Below, piece by piece: positions 1-10,500 of a DNA stretch of 64,000 nt. The position numbers and the translations under genes are program-made. How positions within the stretch are numbered: the stretch's first letter is position 1; every line of letters begins with the position of its first letter. Where the stretch lies: NCBI GenBank assembly GCA_027493775.1, contig JAOSKE010000004.1:62001-126000 (forward strand), written 5' to 3'. This DNA is from Kiritimatiellia bacterium (GTDB lineage: Bacteria > Verrucomicrobiota > Kiritimatiellia > CAIVKH01). The notes under the pieces were generated by a model. That model saw only the letters and a program-made list of their open reading frames with translations. It was not told where the DNA came from and made no database searches.

Positions 1-47
1 GGAGGTTGCGCCCGGCGGCGGCCTAGCGTCATGATGCGGTACGATTT

Positions 48-995
48 ATGAAGAGTATTTTTTCACTACTGACAGACAGCGCTTCGACCTCGGCGTCGCA
101 GATGGATGCGATCTACCTCTTTCTTGTCCTGGTCAGCATTTTTGTCTGCATCGTCGTGTTCGGCATGTCTGCGGTGTTTGTAATCCGCTATCGCCGCCGG
201 CCCGGTCATTCCGCCGTCCAATCCCCTGAAGACAGCAAACTTGAGATGATCGTCGGCGGGCTGTTGCTCGTTCTCGTGATGGCGCTGTTCGGATGGGGTT
301 CGCGCGTTTATTTCCACAACTCGCGCCCGCCTGCCGACGCAATGGAAATCATGGTCACCGGCAAACAGTGGATGTGGAAAGTCCAACACCCCAGCGGCAA
401 GCGCGAGATCAACAACCTCACCGTTCCCATGGGTCAGCCCGTCAAATTGACGATGACCTCGGAAGATGTCATTCACAGCTTCTTTATTCCCGCCTTCCGC
501 ATCAAGCAGGACGTGTTGCCGGGCCGCTACACGCGCATGTGGTTTGAGGCAACGAAACCAGGGCGCTACCATCTGTTCTGCGCGGAGTTTTGCGGAACCG
601 AACACTCGCTGATGGGCGGCTGGGTTGATGTCGTCACTCCTGCGGAATACGAGGAGTGGGTCAAAGGCGACGGCGCTGTTGCCGCGAATGAAACTCCCGT
701 GCAGACCGGCGAACGTCTGTTCACTACACTGGGCTGCGCCACCTGCCACGGCGCAACCGGCAGCCGACTTGGTCCGGACCTTAATGATTTGGCCGGAAGC
801 ACGGTCAAGCTTTCCGATGGAACGGAACGAGTCGCCGATGACGACTACCTGCGCGAATCAATTTTGGACTCGCAGGCCAGCATCGTGGCGGGCTATCCAC
901 CGGTCATGCCGGTATTCCGCGGCATGATTAATGAAGACCAGCTCATGCAATTGATCGCGTACATCAAGAGCCTGGGCGGGGGAGCGTCGAATTGA
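48..995 (+). CDS. coxB: Cytochrome c oxidase subunit II with fused cytochrome c domain (caa3 type)
   Basis: This subunit takes electrons into the terminal oxidase through a binuclear CuA centre. The 315-residue protein has two membrane helices (about residues 21-48 and 67-88) and then a periplasmic cupredoxin domain. The CuA ligands are visible: H143 in VIHSFFIP, and C178, C182, H186 and M189 in the stretch FCAEFCGTEHSLMGG. A C-terminal cytochrome c domain carries the haem motif CATCH at residues 230-234 and a late PVMPVF that could supply the axial Met. That fusion defines the caa3 class. The gene ends 1 bp before the coxA start, so the two are co-translated. I see no obvious cleaved signal peptide. 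Confidence 0.96.
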   Translation: MKSIFSLLTDSASTSASQMDAIYLFLVLVSIFVCIVVFGMSAVFVIRYRRRPGHSAVQSPEDSKLEMIVGGLLLVLVMALFGWGSRVYFHNSRPPADAMEIMVTGKQWMWKVQHPSGKREINNLTVPMGQPVKLTMTSEDVIHSFFIPAFRIKQDVLPGRYTRMWFEATKPGRYHLFCAEFCGTEHSLMGGWVDVVTPAEYEEWVKGDGAVAANETPVQTGERLFTTLGCATCHGATGSRLGPDLNDLAGSTVKLSDGTERVADDDYLRESILDSQASIVAGYPPVMPVFRGMINEDQLMQLIAYIKSLGGGASN

Positions 996-996
996 C

Positions 997-2658
997 ATGA
1001 GCGAGCCGATGACCACTACGCCTTCCAACGATCCGCCGAAGAACTACCTGAATAACGGATCAACGATCCGCTCGTGGCTTCTGACGAAGGATCATAAACG
1101 CATCGGGTGCTTTACCTCATCTCGATTGCCACGTTCTTCCTGATCGGCGGTCTCGCCGCATTGGTTTTTCGCACCGAACTACTCACGCCCCAGGCTGATC
1201 TTGTTCAGTCGGACACCTACAACAAATTATTCACCGCGCACGGCATTTTGATGCTCTTCTTCTTCCTCGTCCCGGGCGTGCCCGCGATTATGGGGAACTT
1301 CCTAGTTCCGATTATGGTCGGCGCGAAGGACCTCGCCTTCCCGCGTCTGAACCTGATGAGCTGGTACGTGTTTATGATCGGCGGTTTATTCGCGCTCGGC
1401 GCGATCATCACCGGCGGCGTGGACACCGGATGGACCTTCTATACTCCGTACAGCAGCATGTACGCGAATTCCAAGGTGATCTTGGCTGTTGCCGGAGCAT
1501 TCATATCAGGGTTCTCGTCCATCATGACGGCGATTAATATCATTGTCACCGTCCACAAGATGCGAGCGCCCGGACTGACGTGGTTTCGGCTTCCGTTGTT
1601 TATCTGGGTCCATCTATGCGACCAGCCTTGTGGTTGTGCTCGGCACGCCGGTCGTTGCGATCACGTTGACCATGGTCTTTATCGAGCGCGCATTCGGAAT
1701 CGGAATCTTCGACCCCGCCCTCGGCGGCGATCCAATCTTGTTCCAGCACCTCTTCTGGTTCTATTCACACCCCGCCGTATACATCACCGTTCTTCCTGCA
1801 ATGGGCGTGATCAGTGAAGTCATTGCGTGTTTCTCCCGTCGCCGGGTGTATGGCTACACATTTGTCGCCCTTTCCTCACTCGCTATTGCGGTGATCGGGT
1901 TCTTCGTCTGGGGCCACCACATGTTTGTCAGCGGCCAGTCGGTTTATGCTGGCTTGATCTTTTCCTTCCTTTCCTTCTTCGTCGGCATTCCAACTGCGAT
2001 CAAAATTTTGAACTGGGTCATGACGATGTACAAGGGGTCCATCTCCCTTGATGCGCCTATGCTTTTTGCCCTTGGCTTCATCGGGCTGTTCACCATCGGC
2101 GGACTGACTGGCTTGTTTCTTGCGACGATGGCGACGGATGTTCACTTCCACGACACCTACTTCGTGGTTGCCCACTTCCACTACGTCATGGTGGGCGGGG
2201 GCGTCATGGGGTTCTTTGCGGCGCTACACTATTGGTGGCCGAAGATGTTCGGGCGCATGTATCCGGAGGGGATTGCGAAATTCGCCGCGATTGTGATCTT
2301 TATCGGCTTTCACCTGACCTTCCTGCCGCAGTTCCAACTGGGCTACCTCGGAATGCCTCGCCGCTATCACGTCTATTCGCCGGAATTCCAAGTGCTGCAC
2401 GTCATCTCGACCGGCGGCGCATTCACGATGGCGACCGGTTACTTTCTCGTTGCGGGCTATTTGATCTGGTCGCTTTTCAAGGGCAAAAAAGCGCCGATGA
2501 ACCCTTGGGATGCCCGAGGTCTGGAGTGGGAAACCGCATCACCGCCGCCGACAGAGAACTTCCTTGTCACGCCGGTTGTGACGCAGGAAGCCTATGCTTT
2601 TGATCTGCCATCCGAAACGTATGTGCCGGGGCAACCGCCGGAGGAACACCGTGTCTAG
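997..2658 (+). CDS. coxA: Cytochrome c oxidase subunit I, A2-type, with two compensating frameshifts
   Basis: Catalytic haem-copper subunit that reduces O2 and pumps protons. The ATG at 997 gives an N-terminus with [11 protein letters not shown] base is missing near 1105, and the frame continues as [14 protein letters not shown]. An extra G near 1608 (between FIW and SIYATS) restores the original frame. Haem and CuB ligands are all present: AHGILM, the [11 protein letters not shown] segment, HHMF, and [20 protein letters not shown] replaces the XGHPEV glutamate motif, which places it in the A2 subfamily with the caa3 oxidases of Thermus and Rhodothermus. Two single-base, mutually correcting indels in a fully conserved core suggest sequence error rather than a pseudogene. 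Confidence 0.9.
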
Positions 2659-3373
2659 CCAGAGTCACGCCGACGCGCACGTCGCGCACCATTTTGAAAG
2701 CGCCGAACAGCAGCGCCAGTCTGCACAGTTCGGAATGTGGGTCTTTCTTGTCAGCGAAATGATGTTTTTCGGCGGACTCTTCACCGCCTACATCATTTAT
2801 CGAATGCTGTATCCGGCCGCATGGGCCGTTGGAAGCAGCCTGCTCGACCTCCGATTGGGCGGCGTCAATACGCTGATCATTTTCGGTTCATCGTTCGCCC
2901 TGACCATGGCGATTCATTGCGCTCAGACCGACAAGCGAAAATCTTCTGCCACGTGGATCGTCCTTACGTTGGCGCTGGGCGTGATCTTCCTCGGCGTCAA
3001 GGGCTTGGAATATGCCGCCAAGTTTGAACACCACCTCGTTCCGGGCGCTGCGTTCCATTTTGACCCCGCGAGCCACCTTGCGCAGCTTCAGGCTTCGGGC
3101 GTTGCAGTCAGCGATCATTTGCGCACGGCGTTTGAGACCGCCACGCCACATCACGTGCAATTGTTCTTCTCCATGTATTTCGCGATGACCGGAGTGCACG
3201 CCGTCCACATGATCATCGGAATCGGCCTGCTTCTTTGGCTGTTGAAGGGAACTGCAAAGGGCCGCTATTCCTCCGCCTACTACAACCCCGTTGAGGTCTG
3301 CGGAATGTACTGGCACTTTGTTGACCTCATCTGGATATTCCTGTTCCCACTCCTTTATTTGGTTGGAAGATAA
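2651..3373 (+). CDS. coxC: Cytochrome c oxidase subunit III
   Basis: Integral membrane subunit III of the caa3 oxidase, about 240 residues. I chose the GTG at 2651, which overlaps the last 8 bases of coxA, because a GGAGG lies 6-10 bases upstream and the resulting N-terminus ([16 protein letters not shown]) is the usual soluble leader. The conserved [15 protein letters not shown] segment starts helix 1, and [20 protein letters not shown] is the typical central motif. The C-terminus [18 protein letters not shown] is canonical. It lies inside the cox operon, 2 bp before the subunit IV gene. Confidence 0.95.
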   Translation: MSSQSHADAHVAHHFESAEQQRQSAQFGMWVFLVSEMMFFGGLFTAYIIYRMLYPAAWAVGSSLLDLRLGGVNTLIIFGSSFALTMAIHCAQTDKRKSSATWIVLTLALGVIFLGVKGLEYAAKFEHHLVPGAAFHFDPASHLAQLQASGVAVSDHLRTAFETATPHHVQLFFSMYFAMTGVHAVHMIIGIGLLLWLLKGTAKGRYSSAYYNPVEVCGMYWHFVDLIWIFLFPLLYLVGR

Positions 3374-3375
3374 AG

Positions 3376-3711
3376 ATGAGCCCAAACCATATAGTTCCAG
3401 TTCGCGTCTATCTGACAGTTCTTGTCGCCCTGATTGTTCTTCTTGCGGCGAATGTTTATGTCGCCGCTGTTGATCTCGGCCAGTTTGCCCAGTACAGGGC
3501 CACGATGGTGTTCAGCATCGCCACGGTGCAGGCGCTTTTGCTCGTGCTCTACTTCATGCACGTCCGCTACAACGCCCGCGTGTTGTGGCTCTGCATCATG
3601 GGCGGCATTGCCTTCATCGCCTTGATGGTCAGCGTCACCGTTCTCGACTACCAAGCGCGCGAGTGGCTTCCCGATCCGGCGGGCTGGAACCAGCCGACGG
3701 ACGCGCGATAG
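3376..3711 (+). CDS. Cytochrome c oxidase subunit IV (bacterial COX4 family)
   Basis: Small 111-residue membrane protein with three predicted helices (about residues 9-30, 40-62 and 68-90). The motif LLLVLYFMHVRYNARVLWL in the second to third helix is typical of the bacterial subunit IV of caa3 and bo3 type oxidases. The ATG follows coxC by 2 bp. Its role in the family is structural and stabilising; no cofactor ligand is expected. It could be named coxD or ctaF by context. Confidence 0.88.
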   Translation: MSPNHIVPVRVYLTVLVALIVLLAANVYVAAVDLGQFAQYRATMVFSIATVQALLLVLYFMHVRYNARVLWLCIMGGIAFIALMVSVTVLDYQAREWLPDPAGWNQPTDAR

Positions 3712-3759
3712 ACGCCCCCTTGACCGAACACGCTCTGATGCGCACTATGGGCGCGTGGT

Positions 3760-4650
3760 ATGATTAACCAGGGTACATTCTTCGGCACGCTGCTCGACCT
3801 TTGGAAGCTCACCAAGCCGCGTGTCATTGGCATGGTGCTCGTCACGACGGTCACCGGCTTCATTGTCGCGGCGGGTGGCGAGCAATTCAGTCATCTCCTC
3901 CTCTTGGCTCTTGCCGTTTTGGGAACCGGTCTCGCGGGCGGCGGCTCGACGATGCTGAACAACTACCTCGAACGCGAAAGCGACGCGCTCATGCTGCGCA
4001 CGAAGGGCAGGGCGACGGCCTCCGGTCGCGTGGAGCCGAACCTTGTCCTCGCCGTTGGTGTGCTAATGGTCATTGCAGGCGTTGCGCTCCTCGCAGCGAC
4101 CGTCAATCTCCTCACCGCGTTTCTTGTCTTGCTGACCGCATTCATCTACGTGTTGGTGTACACCCCGCTGAAAAAAATTACATGGCTGAACACTTCAGTA
4201 GGCGCAGTCACCGGCGCACTGCCGATCATGGCCGGCTGGACGGCCTACGCAAACAACCTGAAGCCCGGCGCGTGGATTCTCTTCGGCATCCTCTACCTTT
4301 GGCAGCACCCCCACGTCTTTGCCGTCTATTGGATGTACCGCGAGGACTATGCTGCCGGTGGGTATAAAATGTTGCCGGTGATTGACCCCAGCGGACGCCG
4401 CTCGTTTCGACAGGCCATTTTGTTCTCGCTCGCCTTGATCCCCGTGTCCATCGCTTTGACCTTCTTCGGGCTGACTGGCGGGGTGTATCTGGTAGGCGCG
4501 GTATTCTTGGGCGCGGCTCTGCTTGCCACGAGCCTCACGCTGGCGCAGCGCCGCACCATGCGTGACGCAAAACGCGTTATGCTGATGTCGCTGATCTATT
4601 TGCCCAGCCTGCTGCTCTTGATCATCCTTGACGGCGGCCTCGTGCGCTAA
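3760..4650 (+). CDS. ctaB: Protohaem IX farnesyltransferase (haem O synthase)
   Basis: UbiA-family prenyltransferase that adds a farnesyl group to haem b to make haem O, the precursor of the haem A used by the oxidase encoded upstream. The 296-residue protein has 7-9 hydrophobic helices. The Asp-rich prenyl-diphosphate motif lies in NNYLERESDALMLRTKGR, and the second conserved block is YTPLKKITWLNTSVGA followed by LPIMAGW. The start at 3760 (ATGATTAACCAG) lies 48 bp after subunit IV in the same orientation. No haem A synthase (ctaA) is visible in the window. Confidence 0.93.
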   Translation: MINQGTFFGTLLDLWKLTKPRVIGMVLVTTVTGFIVAAGGEQFSHLLLLALAVLGTGLAGGGSTMLNNYLERESDALMLRTKGRATASGRVEPNLVLAVGVLMVIAGVALLAATVNLLTAFLVLLTAFIYVLVYTPLKKITWLNTSVGAVTGALPIMAGWTAYANNLKPGAWILFGILYLWQHPHVFAVYWMYREDYAAGGYKMLPVIDPSGRRSFRQAILFSLALIPVSIALTFFGLTGGVYLVGAVFLGAALLATSLTLAQRRTMRDAKRVMLMSLIYLPSLLLLIILDGGLVR

Positions 4651-4933
4651 CGCAAGGTAATCGCGACGCCATTCCCGCGAGAAGGCGCGTCCACTCGCTT
4701 CGTTAAGTGTCGGGGAGGGTGCGATAAAGAGTCACTGAGAGCGTTCGCGTTACTCTGCGTTTTTTTGCGGTTAAAAATGGAAATTCCAAGTCTCCTGCAG
4801 AGCAGCTCCGCCCTACATCGCCTTTGCCTCTCTTGCGACCTTCTGTTCAAACAGAATGCCTTGTGCTGTATGGAAAAGTTGCCCCGCGGCCAAAATTTGA
4901 CCGGTCACCCAATCCGCCGTATCGTCTTTCACG
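4651..4933. other. Intergenic stretch with a degenerate dispersed-repeat fragment
   Basis: There is no convincing gene here. Around 4740-4780 the run TCTGCGTTTTTTTGCGGTTA resembles the reverse complement of the 'TTAACCACGGAAATACGCGGA' repeats found near 35.5 and 45.9 kb, but it is degraded. The stretch separates the cox operon from the DUF2945 gene, so a cox terminator and a new promoter are expected. I cannot place either with confidence. Confidence 0.4.
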
Positions 4934-5158
4934 ATGACCAAAACTTTCAAAATTGGCGATCACGTGCGCTGGAATTCTGAGGCGGGGATGGTCAGCGGCA
5001 CGATTATCGGAATTCATACCAGCGATTTTCTCTACAAAGGGCACCCACGCCACGCTTCGCCTGAAGACCCGCAATACGATATAAAGAGCGACAAAACAGA
5101 TCATATCGCCGCGCATAAAGGGGCGGCATTGCATCTGATCCCGAAGCGGGGGCCGTGA
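4934..5158 (+). CDS. DUF2945 (HVA1/TUDOR-like) small protein
   Basis: A 74-residue soluble protein. The pattern FKIGDHVRWNSEAGMVSGTI, a central YKGHPRHASPEDPQYDIKS and the end DHIAAHKGAALHLI match the DUF2945 'hypervirulence-associated TUDOR' family found widely in bacteria and fungi. Its molecular function is not established. The last bases overlap the GTG start of the DUF488 gene by 4 bp, so the pair is probably co-translated. DUF2945 and DUF488 neighbours suggest a stress or housekeeping role, but this is a guess. Confidence 0.8.
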   Translation: MTKTFKIGDHVRWNSEAGMVSGTIIGIHTSDFLYKGHPRHASPEDPQYDIKSDKTDHIAAHKGAALHLIPKRGP

Positions 5159-5712
5159 AACTCCCATTTTATACCGTCGGCCATTCCACGCGAACGCTCG
5201 AACAATTTGCAGCGCTGTTGCGCGTGGCCGATGTGAAGCTTGTGGTGGACGTCCGTACCGTCCCGCGTTCGCGAACCAACCCGCAATACAATGAGGACAT
5301 CGCGTCGGAAGGGTTTGCTCCGTTCGGAATCGCCTACACGCGCATCGCCGAGCTGGGTGGACTGCGCGCAAAATCGAAAACGGTTGCGCCGGAGGTCAAT
5401 GGATTCTGGGAGAACCAGAGTTTTCACAATTACGCGGATTATACGACGACGGATGCGTTTCGGAGCGGATTGGAAAAATTAATTGCGCTGGGTCGAAAGC
5501 AACGCTGCGCGGTGATGTGTTCCGAGTCGGTGTGGTGGCGGTGCCATCGCCGGATCATCGCCGACCATCTGCTCGCGCGCGGCGAAGCCGTTTTCCATTT
5601 GATGGCGGAACACCGAGTCGAACCCGCAACCTTAACCCTAGGCGCGGTGATTCAGCCGGATGGCGGTGTGCGATATCCTATGCCGGATGAATCCACCACT
5701 GTCCATCGGTGA
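5155..5712 (+). CDS. DUF488 domain protein
   Basis: This 185-residue protein starts FYTVGHSTRTLEQFAALLR, the hallmark opening of DUF488, followed by LVVDVRTVPRSRTNPQYN and, near the C-terminus, VMCSESVWWRCHRRIIADHL with the conserved Cys and His residues. The family has no settled function; the conserved Cys/Arg/His cluster suggests an enzyme. The GTG start at 5155 overlaps the upstream DUF2945 gene by 4 bp. Its 3' end overlaps the convergent ABC ATPase gene by 35 bp. Confidence 0.88.
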   Translation: MKLPFYTVGHSTRTLEQFAALLRVADVKLVVDVRTVPRSRTNPQYNEDIASEGFAPFGIAYTRIAELGGLRAKSKTVAPEVNGFWENQSFHNYADYTTTDAFRSGLEKLIALGRKQRCAVMCSESVWWRCHRRIIADHLLARGEAVFHLMAEHRVEPATLTLGAVIQPDGGVRYPMPDESTTVHR

Positions 5713-6460
5713 CCGTGACCGCGAGCGGGTGGCCATAGACTTGGGAGAGGAGGTCGGCGCGGAGCACGTCCTCGCGCGTTCCTTCGGCCGCAAATTTTCC
5801 CTTCTCAATCAATGCAAGGCGGTCGCAGTTGGCGGCCGCGAGCGAAAGATCGTGCGTGGAAAGAATGACCACAAGCTGTTGCGTTCGGGCCAGATCGCCA
5901 ACGAGTCGCATCAGATTCCATGCGTGATGCAAATCCAGATGCGCAGTGGGTTCGTCCAGCAGCAGCACATCTGGCTCTTGCGCGAGCGCAAGGGCGAGCA
6001 AGGCGCGTTGGCGTTCGCCCGCGCTCAGGGCGTGAATGGATTCGTCGGCCTTCTCCTGCAGCCCGACCTTTTCCAGCGCGGTCTGAACGGCCGATTCATC
6101 TTCCGGTGAAAGCGGAGACCATCCGCTGATGTAGGGCATACGGCCCATTGCGACCACGTCAGTGACCGTGAAGGGCACGGGTATGGTCACGCCTTGCGGC
6201 ACAAAGGCGATTCGCTTTGCCCGCTCGCGCGGCGTAAACGTGTTGAGGGGCCGGTCGCCGAGCAGCGTCCAGCCCGACCAAGGTGGATGCGCGCCGCTCA
6301 AGAGACGCAAGAGCGTCGTTTTCCCCGCGCCGTTCGGCCCGATAAGCCCATAAACCTGCCCCGGTATCGCGGTGAGGGAAACGTCATATAGCACCTGTGC
6401 TTTTTTGCGATAGCCCGCGACGAGGTTGAGCGCCGACAGTGGTTGGCGTTCGGTGCTCAT
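5678..6460 (-). CDS. ABC transporter ATP-binding protein, iron-siderophore/cobalamin (FecE/BtuD) type
   Basis: Cytoplasmic ATPase of an importer. In the 260 residues I see Walker A (GPNGAGKTT, about residue 40), the signature LSAGERQR (about 147), Walker B LLLDEPTAHLD and the switch His in STHDLSLAA. The spacing and the VPQ Q-loop fit the FecE/BtuD/FhuC branch. The ATG overlaps the permease stop by 4 bp, so the two form one operon. No periplasmic binding protein or TonB receptor gene is adjacent, so the substrate (ferric siderophore, haem or B12) cannot be assigned. Confidence 0.9.
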   Translation of the reverse strand: MSTERQPLSALNLVAGYRKKAQVLYDVSLTAIPGQVYGLIGPNGAGKTTLLRLLSGAHPPWSGWTLLGDRPLNTFTPRERAKRIAFVPQGVTIPVPFTVTDVVAMGRMPYISGWSPLSPEDESAVQTALEKVGLQEKADESIHALSAGERQRALLALALAQEPDVLLLDEPTAHLDLHHAWNLMRLVGDLARTQQLVVILSTHDLSLAAANCDRLALIEKGKFAAEGTREDVLRADLLSQVYGHPLAVTVTDGQWWIHPA

Positions 6461-7439
6461 AGTCCATGGCTCCAGATATCGCGCCGTTTGCGTCGAAGGA
6501 GTGCCAAAAAGAAGGGCGCTCCGACAAGAGCCGTGAATATGCCGACCGGCACTTCCGTGGGATAAAATAATACGCGGCCAAGTCCATCCACGATGACGAG
6601 AAATGCCGAGCCAAGCGCGATGGACGCGGGGAGCAAACGGCGATGTTGCGGCCCGACCAGCCCGCGCGCGGCGTGCGGGATAATCAAACCGACAAAAGCG
6701 ATCAGGCCGCAGACGCTGACGCTTGCGGAGGCGAGCAGGGTTGCGAGCGCCAGAAGAAGCATCTTCCGTCGCTCCACATGCAATCCGAGGTGCGCCGCCA
6801 GATCATCGCCCATGGTCAAGGCATCCAGCGCCCGCGCCTGTGTTGCAATAGCGATGATTGCGCCCGCGCTCAGCGCGGCGACGATGAGCACAAGGGCCGT
6901 GTCGTACACTTGCAAATCGCCGAGAAACCACCATGACACTGCGTGCAGGCCTTCAGCGGTGGAGCGCGATACAAAAACATCAGGATGCTGCTGCAGAGCG
7001 CACCCCAGGCAACGCCCGCGAGAATTAAAGTGTGTGGAGCGGTGCGCGTATCCACGCGCGCAAGAAGATAGACGGAGAAAAGGCTGATGAGTCCTCCGGC
7101 AAATCCACCGAGCGGCATGATCAGCGCTCCCATCGCCATGCCACCCCATGCGAGCGCTGAAGCTGTGCCCACTCCTGCGCCTGCGGAAACACCGAGAATA
7201 TACGGTTCCGCCAGCGGGTTCCGCAGGATGGCTTGCAGCGTCGCTCCTGCCACCGCCAATGACGCGCCACATACTGTACCGAGCAACACCCGCCACGCGC
7301 GAAGGAGGAGAATACCGTGATACTCCGGCGTGAACAAACGCAGCGGATTCTGCCAGCCCGTGCCAAGGAAGAGGGCGGCGACCAGCAGGACGGGGCACGT
7401 CCAGAGGATCATCAGAAGAGTATGGTTCGTCCGCTTCAT
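6457..7439 (-). CDS. FecCD-family ABC transporter permease, one frameshift
   Basis: Membrane permease partner of the ATPase that follows it. The N-terminal part has the family blocks RAWRVLLGTVCGASLAVAGA and LQAILRNPLAEPYILGVSAG. The C-terminal part has GLIAFVGLIIPHAARGLVGP and EVPVGIFTALVGAPFFL. The two parts lie in different frames: one base is lost near 6960-6964, between FLYRA and STAEGLHAVSWWFLGDL. Joined, the protein is about 327 residues with some 9-10 helices, the normal family length. I chose the ATG at 7439 (MKRTNHTLL); an in-frame ATG at 7454 is possible. Confidence 0.85.
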
Positions 7440-7515
7440 GTGCGCCCGTATCATACAACTCTTTCGGGCGGATAAACGCGCTTTTTGCGCGATGATCCGC
7501 ACGATATTTTACGGC

Positions 7516-10500
7516 TTACAGCCCCGGAAGATTCAGGTTGATCGGGAGGTCCATCCGTGATTGCACGGCCGGAATCAAGGCCTTGAACTCGGAGGTTTCG
7601 CGCACGGAATTGAAACGCGGGTCTTTACGCGCCTTGTCGCGCATCGCGTCGCCGCCGCGCTGAATGGCCTGTCGCAATGATTGGAGCGACTCGTTCGTGC
7701 GCTGCATTTGCGCCTGGATGCCGGCGAGGTCGAACCAGACCGCCGGGTTGGAAGGCTCCTTCTGAACGTAGCGTTCCAGCGCGACAGCGAGCAGGTCGGC
7801 GCGTTGCGCTTCAGCGTACATTTGTGCAATCTGGAGGATGAGCGCCGGGGGGATATTCTCCTGCCGGATGATGTTCATTGTGAGGTTCTCGAACAACTGC
7901 ATGATGTTCATGCTGCGATAAATATTCGCAAGCTCCATTGCGACATTGATGTCCGCGCCTTGATTGAGCCTAGGTTCAAGTTCGCGGCGTCGCGCGTCGA
8001 GCTGTTCCAGTTGTTTGATCTGTCCGAGGAACTCCGCAACGCGATCATTGTCCGGATCCTCTTTGAGGAAGGCCTCAATGACGCGCCGGGCATCCGTGAA
8101 CCGGAATTGTTGCATCTGAATATCCGCAAGGCGGAAATTCGCCTCCGGGCTGAGCGGGTACAGGGCAATCGCCTGCTGGAAGGCGTATTCCGACTCATTG
8201 AACATTCGGCGGTAGGCGTAGAGCCCCGCGATGGCGCTGCGCAGTTTGGAGAACGTTTTGCGCGCGACGACATCGCGCAGGAATTTCGGGTTGTCGAGAA
8301 GACGCTTGGTGTACCAGTCCCAGAACTCGCGGTCGTTTTGCGCCATTTCCGACGTGATATTGGGCACGCGCTCGGTATTGATCTTCATGATCAAGCCGTG
8401 CGGGGTGAGGTAGGGGTACATCCACGGGATGACGTAACTCTCTTCGACATAGAAATCGTGCTTCCTCTTGTTCGCCTCGAAGATCATCTGGGCAAGGATG
8501 CCGTTGATCGCCATGACGCCCTGCACACCCTGCACGCTGACGCGGCCGCCTTCAAACGAGACGTCGGCCCCCGCCTGAATTCGACCCGAGCGCACATCTT
8601 CCACGTACTTCTGAAACGCAAAGTTGCTGTCCTGCTGCGAGGGAATCCAGATGCTGTCGCCGTACAAATCGCGCATTACGTTCATATACGTGTTGTCGGC
8701 GAGCGCGTTTTGGGTGATGAGATAAACATCCGAGCGATAGTGCGCGGAGTAAATCATATAGGTCGGCACGAAACGACCGGGGTCGGTGCCGCCAAAGAAA
8801 ATGGCATTCGTTGTCATCGGCGGCGGATAAGTGGGGTTGGGGAACGCGGGGCGGTCTTCTTCCGGAATTTCGGAGAGAATTGCGCGGGCGCCTTCCAACT
8901 CCCACGCGCCGAATTGCCAGCCGAAGTCGTGGCCGTTCTGCTCTGTGCCGCCGACGAGCTGGATGAATTTGTCGTCGTAGGCGTTTTTCAGGATGGGCGC
9001 GGCGGGGAGGGCGAGGGTCAAGGCGCTAAACGCGAACAGTACCGGAGCGTTGCCTTTCGCCCATTTGTTGATTTGAGCAATGGCAAAGATGATGCCGTAG
9101 CCAATCCAGAGCGCCCAGATTTCGTGGGACTGAATGTACTGCACGCGGCCGATGAAGAGCGTTTGCACATCCAGTTTCGGCCACTGGAAGATCAGGAAGA
9201 TCACGGTGAGCGAGTGGAAGGTCACAAAGGTGGTGATGATCCAGCGCATGCCCATGCCGAGCTTGTCGCTTTCGAACCAGTCCTGCATGCGAATCAAGAG
9301 AACGCAGGCGGGGATTCCGCAGATGGCGACAATCAGAGGCGCGGGGATGGGGAGCGCCAGCGTGAACAGCGCCACGCACAGGAGTGGGATGAAGAAGAGC
9401 GCAAGGAAGCCCAGCGCCCACAGTCCCAGCGCAGGGCCGGCGCGGCTGCCTTCTTGTTCGCCCTCTCTCTTTCGCCTGGCGAAGAAGAAAATCGGGATTG
9501 CGACCAGCGCAAGCAGCGCGAGAAGGGAAATTCCCCACGTGAACTGCGCGACTACGGAAACGTAGCCGACGGGGTCAATGATGGTGTCCTCCATCATCTT
9601 TCCAAAATAAAGCGGCTTGTTAAGCGCCTCGCGGAAATTTGCGGCGGGGTCAATTTTTTCGTACTGTCCGCGCGAGATCGCGTGAATGAATCCTTCGGGA
9701 GTGCGGGGATAACCCCAGTTCATCGGGGGGTTCTGCTCGGAGGCAAAAGGCAGATAGGCGTAGAAGGAGAGGCCGAGTCCCGCCGCGAGCACGAGAATCA
9801 GTACACGCTTCCACTCGGTCATCAGTTTTCGTTCAATGAAGAATACGCCAATCGGCGCGGCCAAAAAGATTAGGCCGACCACGATCAACATTTGTTTTTG
9901 TTGAATGGACTGCGCGGCGGTCACAGCGCCCATTTTGTAGGCGAGTACGAACAGGACGGCGGTGATCAGCCATAACGCCCCGGCGATGCAGTCGCGGAAC
10001 AGGGCCTTGTCACGAACGGCGATGGCGGTGAGCAATCCCGGCGCGAGAAAGAGCAGGGCTTGATGGTTGGTCAGCCCGAGGCCGAAAACGAATCCGGTGA
10101 GGTAGAGGCTCTTGTCCTCATTCGGGCGGCACATCCATCGGTAAATCAGGAGCATCGTCAGCGACATGAAGAACGCGTTGAGGCCGTACACCTCGACGAT
10201 GGTGGCCTGGGACCAAAGCACAGGGCTGAACGCGAACAGCAGCCCGCCGGAAATACCCGCCACACTCGTTATGATGTTTTCAGCACGGCTGGTGAGATAC
10301 TCCGTAGCTTTACCCATCCCGCGCAAAATATCTGCGCCCGACCGGCTGATAAGCTGGGCAAGCAATCCGGCGGCCAGTGCGCTGAAGAATCCGGAGCAGG
10401 GCCCAACAGACCATGCCGGATTGGGGTGGCCTTGGAAGCCGTTGCCATTAAACACATCGCCCAACGAACGCAAAACGAGCGTCAGATTGCCGTCCGGCTG

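Noticed and set aside
24-26. TAG ending a gene that enters from the left edge
   Set aside because: One frame has no stop over the first 23 bases, too little to support a gene.
997-2658. Programmed frameshifting in coxA
   Set aside because: There is no slippery heptamer with a downstream structure at either site, and the two shifts cancel. Sequence error is simpler.
7681-9873. A 730-residue open frame on the plus strand opposite the DUF2723 gene
   Set aside because: It is a GC-rich antisense shadow: composition is extreme in Arg, Glu and Val, it has no recognisable domain, and the minus-strand DUF2723 frame is clearly the real gene.
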